Positions 48,817 to 54,577 of a stretch of 54,577 bases of DNA are shown in pieces. Below the pieces are notes generated by a model. It worked only from the letters and a program-made list of their open reading frames with translations, was not told the origin of the DNA and searched no databases. Position 1 is the stretch's first letter, and each line of letters begins with the position of its first letter. The translations under genes and the position numbers were made by a program. This DNA is from Clostridia bacterium (GTDB taxonomy: Bacteria > Bacillota > Clostridia > Christensenellales > Borkfalkiaceae), in assembly GCA_017467275.1 (NCBI GenBank), contig JAFTSN010000009.1, positions 1 through 54,577 on the forward strand, written 5' to 3'.

Positions 48817-49680
48817 ATGTATCAATTATTCTGCGATTCCAACTGTGAGCTTTGGCACACCACGGTGAAAGAGCTGGGGCTGAACGTTATACGCATGCCT
48901 TATATCGTCGACGGCGAGGAGTATTTCTACGACATGGGCGAAAACACCGATTTCAAGGCGTTTTTCGATAAGATGCGCGCGGGGGCAACGCCGAAAACGG
49001 CGGCGCTCAACGAGTACGCCTACACCGAATATTTTGAGCCCGTTCTTGCTCGTGGAGAGGATGTCTATTATATCACGTTCTCCCATCAAATGAGCGCGAC
49101 TTTCAACTCCATGAAGAACGTGATCGCACAGCTCAAAGAGAAATATCCCGAAAGAGAGATTCGTTTTAAAGACAGCAAGCTCATCTCCCTCGGTAGCGGC
49201 TTTGTGACCTACTATGGCGCGCTGAAATATAAAGAGGGCGCCACCATGGACGAGATGGACGCCTATTTGGACGATCTAATCAAGCACACGGCAATCTATT
49301 TCGTTGTGAATGATCTGACCTATCTTTACCGTGGCGGCAGAGTTTCGGGCGTCTCCAAGGTCGTTGGAAATTTGCTTGGAATTAAGCCCATTCTCTATTT
49401 CAACGAGGAGGGGAAAATCCTCAACATTGAAAAGGTCAAGGGCTTTAAAAAGGCTCTTGCGACCATGATCGGTTATATGAAGAAAAAGGGGAGCGATCTG
49501 GATAAATATAAGGTCTATATCTTACATGCGGATTGCGAAGCGGAGGCGCAGGCATTTATAAGCTCGATTAAAGCCGAATTCGGGGAATTGGATATTGAGC
49601 TGCAACCCATCGGACCTGTGATCGGCGCGCACTGCGGCCCCGGCACGATCGGTCTTATCTTCCACAGCAACGAAAAATAA
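48817..49680 (+). CDS. DegV-family fatty-acid-binding protein
   Basis: 287 residues. Family blocks: CDSNCEL at the start (D-S motif), YITFSHQMSATFNS, the central LTYLYRGGRVSGVSKVVGNLLGIKPIL and the C-terminal GPVIGAHCGPGTIGLIF. DegV/FakB proteins bind fatty acids for phosphorylation by FakA or for lipid handling. It follows fabZ by 32 bp in the same operon, consistent with fatty acid use. Confidence 0.92.
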   Translation: MYQLFCDSNCELWHTTVKELGLNVIRMPYIVDGEEYFYDMGENTDFKAFFDKMRAGATPKTAALNEYAYTEYFEPVLARGEDVYYITFSHQMSATFNSMKNVIAQLKEKYPEREIRFKDSKLISLGSGFVTYYGALKYKEGATMDEMDAYLDDLIKHTAIYFVVNDLTYLYRGGRVSGVSKVVGNLLGIKPILYFNEEGKILNIEKVKGFKKALATMIGYMKKKGSDLDKYKVYILHADCEAEAQAFISSIKAEFGELDIELQPIGPVIGAHCGPGTIGLIFHSNEK

Positions 49681-49727
49681 AGCAGTTCTATAATACTTCC
49701 GTTGGGGGGGTGTATAAAAACCAGAAA

Positions 49728-49760
49728 AAACCGCGCAAACTGATATTGCGCGTTTTTTTT
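49728..49760 (+). terminator. Terminator of the fabK-fabZ-degV operon
   Basis: CGCGCAA (49732-49738) with TTGCGCG (49746-49752), 7-nt loop, extended by A/T pairs and followed by T8. Confidence 0.85.
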
Positions 49761-49777
49761 GCGCCCAAGAGGGGATA

Positions 49778-50983
49778 ATGACGGGAAAACAAATTTTAAA
49801 GGAAGCGAAAAGCTTAGAAAAAGAGCTTATAAAAAACCGTCGGTGGTTGCATGCTCATGCCGAAACGGGCTTTGCGTTAAGCGAAACGAAAAAATTCGTG
49901 GAAGAAAGGTTGAAGGAAATGGGCTACACGCCCGAGCCGTGCGGCAAGTCGGGGGTGGTTGTCACGATCGGGAGGCAAAAAAGCAAGAACGGCAAAGCGT
50001 TTTTATTGCGTGCCGATATGGACGGCTTGCCGATCAAGGAGGAAACAGGTCTTGATTTTGCATGCACGAACGGAAATATGCACGCATGTGGACATGATCT
50101 GCACACGGCGGCGCTCCTTGGTGCGGCAAAACTTCTGAAAATGCACGAGGACGATTTAAACGGCGTTATAAAGCTTCTCTTTCAGCCCGCCGAGGAAACG
50201 CTCGAGGGGGCGGCAGACGTCCTCAAGGCGGGTGTTTTGCGTTCTCCTGAAGTGGATGGTGCCATGATGCTGCATGTTTTGACCGATCTTCCTTTGCCGA
50301 GCGGAACAATGATTGTCTCTAAAGAGGGGGTAAGCGCGCCCGCCGCCGATTATTTTAGCGTTGAAGTGTGGGGAAAGGGCTGTCACGGCTCTATGCCGCA
50401 GAACGGAGTGGACGCGCTCATGATTGCGGCGCATATTCTCGTCGGAACGGAGGAGCTCTCCGCACGGGAGCTCTCTGCATTCAAGCCTGCTATTTTAACG
50501 TTTGGCGCGCTTCATGCGGGAAAAGCGGGAAACGTGATCGCGGATAAGGCTGTCATGCACGGAACGCTGCGTGCTTTCGATGAGGAGGTGCGTTTAAAGG
50601 CAAAAAAGCGCCTTAAAGAAATTACCGAGGGGATTGCTTCGGCTTTTCGCGGCAAAGCAAACTTGCGATTTAAAAGCGGCTGTCCTTCTCTTTTGAACGA
50701 CGGGACGTTGTCGGCGTTTGTGCTCGCTTGCGCACAAGAGCTTATGGGCAATCGGGCAATTTCTTCCAGCTCGTTCGCGGGCGGCGATCAAGCGGGCGGG
50801 TCGGAGGATTTTGCGTATATCAGTCGCGAGGTGCCGTCGGTCATGGTTGCGCTCTGTGCAGGTGAGCGGGAAAAGGGATATGCTTACCCGTTGCATCATC
50901 CTAAAGCGAATTTCAGTGAAAGCGTGTTGCCGCTCGCAAGCGCGTTATTTGCGCACGTAGCGTTAAAGCGGTTTAGGGGGTAG
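49778..50983 (+). CDS. M20-family amidohydrolase / metallopeptidase
   Basis: 401 residues. M20D pattern: RRWLHAHAETGF, LLRADMDGLPI, NMHACGHDLHTAALLGAA (metal ligands), LFQPAEETLEGAADVLKAG, GGSEDFAYI near the C-terminus and HHPKANF at the end. Cleaves N-acyl amino acids, hippurate-like or aminoacyl conjugates in the cytosol. Good ribosome binding site GAGGGG. Monocistronic. Confidence 0.92.
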   Translation: MTGKQILKEAKSLEKELIKNRRWLHAHAETGFALSETKKFVEERLKEMGYTPEPCGKSGVVVTIGRQKSKNGKAFLLRADMDGLPIKEETGLDFACTNGNMHACGHDLHTAALLGAAKLLKMHEDDLNGVIKLLFQPAEETLEGAADVLKAGVLRSPEVDGAMMLHVLTDLPLPSGTMIVSKEGVSAPAADYFSVEVWGKGCHGSMPQNGVDALMIAAHILVGTEELSARELSAFKPAILTFGALHAGKAGNVIADKAVMHGTLRAFDEEVRLKAKKRLKEITEGIASAFRGKANLRFKSGCPSLLNDGTLSAFVLACAQELMGNRAISSSSFAGGDQAGGSEDFAYISREVPSVMVALCAGEREKGYAYPLHHPKANFSESVLPLASALFAHVALKRFRG

Positions 50984-51052
50984 GACGGCGCGTTGCGGAC
51001 CTACAGCTTTTTTATGGGATAGAGAAAATTTTTCAAAAAAACCTCAAAACCT

Positions 51053-51081
51053 TTGCAATCGCTGCAAAAAGCGTGTATAAT
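51053..51081 (+). promoter_or_regulatory. Promoter of the thioredoxin-reductase-like and dinB genes
   Basis: TTGCAA (51053-51058), 17-bp spacer, TATAAT (51076-51081). Confidence 0.75.
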
Positions 51082-51117
51082 AGAAGAAAAGAGAACGTAG
51101 CGGAAACGGAGGAGAAA

Positions 51118-52002
51118 ATGCTGGATTGTGTGATCATCGGCACGGGCGCGGCGGGAATCAGCGCGGCGCTTACGTTGAAAGCGAACGGGAAGAGCTTTGT
51201 TTTAATCGGGAATCCCGAATTGAGTCTTAAAATTTCCCGCGCGGAAAAGATTCCCAACTATCCCGGGCTTTCGCTTGTGACGGGCGGGGAGTTTGCGGCG
51301 GCATTAAAGAGGCAGCTCAAAGACGTTGAAATAGAGATAACGGATGAACGCGTGACGGGCGTGTACGCGTTGAAAGGTAGCTTTTCCACGCTCACCGAGT
51401 CGGGGAAAACGTTTGATTCGAGAACGGTCATTCTTGCCGTGGGTGTGGAAAGCGTCCGAAAAATAGAGGGAGAGAGCGAGTTTTTGGGGCGTGGCGTGAG
51501 CTATTGTGCCACCTGCGACGGGTTTTTATATAAGGGTAAAACACTTGCCGTCATCGCCACCTCCGAACGCTTTGAGGGGGAGGTGGAATATCTTGCCAAG
51601 CTTGCAAAAAAGGTGTATTTTATTCCGCTTTATAAAAACGTGGGGTTTGCGTTTCAGGCGTTTGAAAACGTTGAAAAACTGATGCGCGTGCCAACGGAGA
51701 TAAAGGGAGAATTAAAGGTTTCGGGACTTGTTTTTGGGGACCAAAAGGAGCCACGGGAGATTCCCGTTGACGGCGTGTTTTTCCTTAAAGAGAGTTTGCC
51801 GCCGTCTGCGCTTGTCGGAGGGCTTGAGACGGAAAACGGGCACGTTGCGGTGTCGCGAAACGCTGAAACAAATCTTAGAGGACTGTTTGCTGCAGGCGAT
51901 TGCACAGGACGTCCCTATCAATATGTAAAAGCGGCGGGGGAAGGAAATGTCGCGGCACATTCCGTGATTGAATATTTGCGCTTGGCAGGGAAAAACGAAT
52001 GA
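51118..52002 (+). CDS. Thioredoxin-reductase-like FAD/NAD(P) disulfide oxidoreductase
   Basis: 294 residues from the ATG at 51118 (GGAGG upstream); the frame is open from 51073. FAD-binding VIIGTGAAGISAALTLKANGKSF, redox-active CATC in GVSYCATCDGFLYKG, and C-terminal FAD block GLFAAGDCTGRPYQYVKAAGEG. Slightly shorter than typical TrxB (~305-320), and the NADPH domain lacks a clear GGGNSA motif (it reads AVIATSERFEGEVEYLA), so the nucleotide or partner may differ from TrxB. The dinB gene follows 87 bp later. Confidence 0.85.
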   Translation: MLDCVIIGTGAAGISAALTLKANGKSFVLIGNPELSLKISRAEKIPNYPGLSLVTGGEFAAALKRQLKDVEIEITDERVTGVYALKGSFSTLTESGKTFDSRTVILAVGVESVRKIEGESEFLGRGVSYCATCDGFLYKGKTLAVIATSERFEGEVEYLAKLAKKVYFIPLYKNVGFAFQAFENVEKLMRVPTEIKGELKVSGLVFGDQKEPREIPVDGVFFLKESLPPSALVGGLETENGHVAVSRNAETNLRGLFAAGDCTGRPYQYVKAAGEGNVAAHSVIEYLRLAGKNE

Positions 52003-52089
52003 ACGGAGAAAAGCGAGCCTTTATCAAGTTTCGCGGTCGTTGGATTTGTCGTATGAGCGCGAAAAAGAGAGAAAAAACGGGGGAAGACA

Positions 52090-53310
52090 ATGCGGGAAAG
52101 AGTGATTCTACATTCCGATCTGAATAATTTTTTCGCGTCTGTCGAGACGGTTTTGCACCCCGAGTATGCTGGTAAGCCGCTTATAGTCTGCGGTGATCCC
52201 AAAGAGCGGCGGGGGGTTGTGCTTGCCAAAAGCAATGAAGCGAAAAGCTATGGGATTAAAACGGCAGAGACCGTTGTTTCCGCGCTTCGGAAATGTCCGC
52301 AACTTCTGATGTCGCCTCCGCATTTTAAGGAGTATAATCGCTATTCGGCAGCGGTAACGGATATTTACGCCCGCTTTACCGACCGCATTGAGCAGTGCAG
52401 TATCGATGAGTGCGCACTTGACGTCACCGAAAGCGTGAAGCTGTTTGGCAGCGGCGAGGAAATCGCCGAAAAAATCAGGAAAACCGTCCGCGAGGAGACG
52501 GGTCTAACCGTGTCAATCGGCGTGAGTTTTAATAAGGTGTATGCAAAGCTTGCCTCGGATATGAAAAAGCCCGATGCCGTCACGGTCATTTCCCGTGAAA
52601 ATTATAAGCAGCGGGTCTATCCATTGCCTGCGACGGATCTGCTGTTTGTGGGGCGGTCCACTGCAGACGTTTTATCTGCCTACGGGATAAAAACAATCGG
52701 CGATATCGCGGAAGCAGACGAGGCGCTGCTCATTCGTATTTTGGGCAAACGGGGTAGGCAGGTACGCATTTACGCTCGTGGAGAGGATAGTGAACCAGTC
52801 CGAAAAGCAGACGAAAAAGAAGAGATTAAGTCTATTGGGAATTCCATGACTTTGCCTCGTGACGTGTCAGACAGGGAGGAGCTGAAACGGCTTTTATACG
52901 TACTTTCGGAAAGCGTTGCCGCAAGGCTTCGGGAATCGGATGCGGGTAAGTGCGACACCGTGCATATTTGGATTAGAGACGAGAATTTTAAAGAGAGCGG
53001 CAGACAAAAAAGAGTCCCTCCGACGGAGCTTTGCGGGGATATCGCAAAAGCGGCGTACGAGCTGCTTTGCGCGCATTGCCCGCCGAATACGGCGCTGCAC
53101 GCGATAGGGGTTTCAGTTTCGGGCTTCGATCATCATATTGAACAGCTCCGCTTGGACGGAGGAGAAAACGGGGGCTATGATAAACGCAAGCGTGCGGAGG
53201 ACGCCGTTGCAGGAATACGAAAAAAATACGGCTATGAAAAACTTCAACGCGGTATTGTTTTAGAGGACGCAGAGCTCGCGGGATTGGATATTAAGGGCAA
53301 GAAAGAATAA
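52090..53310 (+). CDS. dinB: DNA polymerase IV (Y-family, DinB)
   Basis: 406 residues. Catalytic acids Asp10 (LHSDLNNFFASVE) and Asp106-Glu107 (CSIDECALDV); fingers block GVVLAKSNEAKSYGIKT; SIGVSFNKVYAKLASDMKKPD; HhH region GKRGRQVRIYARGED; little-finger domain to ~350. The tail ends in LDIKGKKE without an obvious clamp-binding motif. Performs translesion synthesis. The ATG at 52090 has GGGG 7-10 bases upstream. Confidence 0.93.
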   Translation: MRERVILHSDLNNFFASVETVLHPEYAGKPLIVCGDPKERRGVVLAKSNEAKSYGIKTAETVVSALRKCPQLLMSPPHFKEYNRYSAAVTDIYARFTDRIEQCSIDECALDVTESVKLFGSGEEIAEKIRKTVREETGLTVSIGVSFNKVYAKLASDMKKPDAVTVISRENYKQRVYPLPATDLLFVGRSTADVLSAYGIKTIGDIAEADEALLIRILGKRGRQVRIYARGEDSEPVRKADEKEEIKSIGNSMTLPRDVSDREELKRLLYVLSESVAARLRESDAGKCDTVHIWIRDENFKESGRQKRVPPTELCGDIAKAAYELLCAHCPPNTALHAIGVSVSGFDHHIEQLRLDGGENGGYDKRKRAEDAVAGIRKKYGYEKLQRGIVLEDAELAGLDIKGKKE

Positions 53311-53327
53311 AATCCCCTAAAAATTGC

Positions 53328-53356
53328 TTGACAGCTACAAAAAAATATTGTAATAT
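53328..53356 (+). promoter_or_regulatory. Promoter of tRNA-Ala and the downstream tandem units
   Basis: TTGACA (53328-53333), 17-bp spacer, TAATAT (53351-53356), about 12 bases ahead of the tRNA 5' end. Confidence 0.82.
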
Positions 53357-53374
53357 AGAGACACAAAAGCAAAT

Positions 53375-53450
53375 GGGGTTATAGCGCAGTTGGTAGCGCG
53401 TTTGAATGGCATTCAAAAGGTCAGGGGTTCGACTCCCCTTAGCTCCACCA
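53375..53450 (+). tRNA. tRNA-Ala (anticodon GGC)
   Basis: 76 nt with encoded CCA. Acceptor stem GGGGTTA/TAGCTCC contains the G3-U70 pair that marks alanine tRNAs, the anticodon stem TTTGA/TCAAA encloses loop ATGGCAT with GGC at 34-36, and the T-arm has GGTTCGACTCC. No terminator follows directly; transcription appears to continue through the two 162-bp units to a terminator at 53779-53819. Confidence 0.96.
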
Positions 53451-53612
53451 CGTCGAAGCACCGCCTTACGTCAGCAGTTTGCTATTGCAAACAGCACGAC
53501 AGACAGCGGGCTTCTCCTTTTTCCCAAAAATCTTTTGTTTCACAAAATATTTTCGGGAGCCCTAATAATATTTGGTGTCCTCGGTGCGTATTTCACACGC
53601 CCAAGTCCACCA
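53451..53612 (+). repeat. Structured 162-bp unit, copy 1
   Basis: Begins right after the CCA of tRNA-Ala and itself ends in CAAGTCCACCA, echoing the tRNA end. Hairpin A: GTTTGC-TATT-GCAAAC (53477-53492). Hairpin B: 16-nt arms 53523-53538 and 53542-53557 around TTC (14 of 16 pairs). The final 50 bp include a GTGCG...CAC segment. Same length as copy 2, which follows head-to-tail. Confidence 0.85.
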
Positions 53613-53774
53613 CGTCAGGGCAAGGCTATTTCGTCCACCGTTGCTACTGCAACGGCTTGACCTATGAGCCTGCCCTTCCTTTTTCCCAAAAATCTTTTGC
53701 TGTGCAAAATATTTTCGGGAGCCCTAATAATGCTTGGTGTTCTCGGTGCGTATTGCACACGTCCAAGTTCACCA
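53613..53774 (+). repeat. Structured 162-bp unit, copy 2
   Basis: Tandem partner of 53451-53612, again ending in CAAGTTCACCA. Hairpin A is CCGTTGC-TACT-GCAACGG (53638-53655); hairpin B has arms 53685-53700 and 53704-53719 around TGT. Where the stems differ from copy 1, both partners changed: G-C to C-G and T-A to G-C in hairpin A, T-A to C-G in hairpin B. The last ~90 bp are the best conserved part. Confidence 0.85.
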
Positions 53775-53778
53775 TACA

Positions 53779-53819
53779 GCGGGAGATAGGAAAAACAAAC
53801 CTGTCTCTCGCTTTTTTTT
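53779..53819 (+). terminator. Terminator of the tRNA-Ala / tandem-unit transcript
   Basis: GCGGGAGATAGG (53779-53790) with CCTGTCTCTCGC (53800-53811), 9-nt loop, then T8. It is the first terminator after tRNA-Ala, so the transcript should be about 450 nt. The remaining ~90 bp to the mgsA promoter hold nothing I recognise. Confidence 0.88.
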
Positions 53820-53912
53820 GCGGGAATTGTTGCAAAAGCTGTGATCGAGTAAAATGCAATGGAAATCGTCAAGCAGTATCTAGAAAAGTGGGGCTATGTC
53901 CGCCTTAAGAAC

Positions 53913-53941
53913 TTGACTTTTTCGCGCGTATGATATATAAT
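53913..53941 (+). promoter_or_regulatory. Promoter of mgsA
   Basis: TTGACT (53913-53918), 17-bp spacer, TATAAT (53936-53941), 40 bases ahead of the ATG. Confidence 0.85.
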
Positions 53942-53981
53942 GTATATAGAAAAGCAAAATTTCGACAAAAAGAGGTAAAAA

Positions 53982-54368
53982 ATGAAACAAAAGAAAAAAA
54001 CGATTGCCTTAATTGCGCATGATAACAAAAAAGCAGCGATGGTAAATTGGGCGCTTAAAAATAAGGGGGCTCTTGAAAAATATAACTTATGCGGAACGGG
54101 GACAACGGCAAAGCTCGTTGCCGAGGCTACCGATTTAACCGTCAAACGTTATTTGTCGGGGCCGCTGGGAGGGGATCAGCAGATCGGTGCGAAAATTGCG
54201 GAGAAAAAGATCGACATTGTAATCTTTTTCTGGGATCCGCTTGAATCTCAACCGCACGATCCCGACGTTAAGGCGCTTTTGCGTATTGCCGTGGTTTATG
54301 ATATTCCTATCGCAACCAACCGTGCGACCGCGGATTACGTCATTCATTCAACAATGATCGAGGGCTAA
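53982..54368 (+). CDS. mgsA: Methylglyoxal synthase
   Basis: 128 residues. Converts dihydroxyacetone phosphate to methylglyoxal and phosphate. Active-site residues are in place: His13 (ALIAHDNKK), phosphate-binding GTGTTA (38-43), catalytic Asp65 in [11 protein letters not shown] and His92 in ESQPHDPDV. The length fits the short form without C-terminal extension. Ribosome binding site AGAGG. It relieves phosphate stress when sugar phosphates accumulate, fitting a saccharolytic lifestyle. Confidence 0.95.
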   Translation: MKQKKKTIALIAHDNKKAAMVNWALKNKGALEKYNLCGTGTTAKLVAEATDLTVKRYLSGPLGGDQQIGAKIAEKKIDIVIFFWDPLESQPHDPDVKALLRIAVVYDIPIATNRATADYVIHSTMIEG

Positions 54369-54408
54369 AAAATGCCTATTATATATAATAAGGAAGTAAA
54401 ACGTTGAA

Positions 54409-54444
54409 AAAATGCGCGAAAAATTTTGTTTTTTCGTGCATTTT
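54409..54444 (+). terminator. Terminator of mgsA
   Basis: 14-nt arms AAAATGCGCGAAAA (54409-54422) and TTTTCGTGCATTTT (54431-54444), one G-U pair, 8-nt loop. Confidence 0.75.
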
Positions 54445-54496
54445 AAATTTTTATAAAAATTTTTCCCAAAAAACGGAAAAAAGTCAAACAAAAGAG

Positions 54497-54525
54497 TTGA
54501 CAAAGGGAAAATAAAGTGGTAAGAT
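54497..54525 (+). promoter_or_regulatory. Promoter reading out of the window
   Basis: TTGACA (54497-54502), 17-bp spacer, TAAGAT (54520-54525). Transcription would start near 54532 and leave the window at 54577; no start codon or RNA gene can be identified in the ~45 bases left. Confidence 0.75.
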
Positions 54526-54577
54526 AGACAGGCTGTGTCGCGGTGCAAGTGAAAAAGGGCGAAAGAAGAAAAAAAAG

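Noticed and set aside
51999-52127. 42-codon ORF overlapping the ends of the thioredoxin-reductase-like and dinB genes (ATGA overlap)
   Set aside because: Possible translational coupling, but the peptide is very basic, runs out of frame into dinB and has no conserved look.
53390-53908. 172-codon open frame through tRNA-Ala and both 162-bp units
   Set aside because: It begins inside the tRNA, has no ribosome binding site, and both strands are open there. The unit length being a multiple of three keeps the frame open. Compensatory changes in the hairpins point to RNA or DNA structure rather than protein.
1-54577. CRISPR arrays, insertion sequences with transposase, prophage genes
   Set aside because: No regularly spaced direct repeats, transposase or phage structural gene could be found; only the tRNA-associated scars and the two 162-bp units suggest mobility.

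Overview
The window looks like a chromosomal segment of an uncultured, glycan-degrading gut bacterium of the class Clostridia. The evidence is the strong GGAGG-type ribosome binding sites, many TTGACA-N17-TATAAT promoters, a large Gram-positive-type signal recognition particle RNA, lipoprotein signal peptides, InlB-like repeat surface proteins, FabK-type fatty acid synthesis, and family-1 ABC sugar importers without their own ATPase. I cannot name a genus from this sequence.

Layout. (1) 1-6540 is an AT-richer accessory stretch: the end of a YjbR/MmcQ-like gene, a 1173-residue Cap4-like nuclease/helical-repeat protein that resembles phage-defence proteins, a Sel1-repeat protein, an unknown 141-residue protein, and two proline tRNA genes, each accompanied by a broken partial copy about 200 bp away. 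(2) 6583-11405 holds a dNTPase on the minus strand, apparently with a leaderless mRNA, and a 1074-residue Ig-domain lipoprotein. (3) 11509-34802 is a large polysaccharide utilisation locus. It has a regulator with a periplasmic-binding-protein-like sensor and a C-terminal HTH, a DUF5107/TPR protein, an aldose epimerase, a run of closely spaced genes for two surface lipoproteins (one GH43-like), an ABC importer (binding protein plus two permeases), two cytosolic glycosidases (GH2 and a clan-A TIM barrel), and two giant secreted proteins (sialidase/GH93-like propeller; SGNH esterase). A 38-residue ORF sits between the two giants. (4) 34960-44339 is a second sugar locus. It contains a TIM-barrel hydrolase, a SIS protein, a PfkB kinase, a small protein resembling the C-terminal domain of Gfo/Idh enzymes, a Gfo/Idh oxidoreductase, an AraC regulator, a GH20 hexosaminidase and a GH89 alpha-N-acetylglucosaminidase. 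The two promoters at 34867 and 40359 share a nearly identical 38-bp module, so they are probably controlled together, most likely by the AraC protein. (5) 44383-54577 is mostly housekeeping: YihY membrane protein, SRP RNA, Mrp ATPase, ZIP transporter, fabK-fabZ-degV operon, M20 peptidase, thioredoxin-reductase-like protein, DNA polymerase IV, tRNA-Ala and methylglyoxal synthase.

How it works together: the locus at 11.5-34.8 kb appears to cut an acylated plant- or host-type polysaccharide at the cell surface, import oligosaccharides and finish them in the cytosol. The locus at 35-44 kb appears to handle N-acetylhexosamine-containing glycans inside the cell, since GH20 and GH89 have no signal peptide.

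Most notable signals: two exact-length 162-bp tandem units directly behind tRNA-Ala, in the same apparent transcript, with hairpins that show compensatory base changes between copies; small hairpin-rich units bounded by copies of tRNA 3' ends; a defence-like nuclease protein without a recognisable NTPase; two apparently leaderless transcripts; and a Cys-containing C-terminal surface-sorting-like tail.
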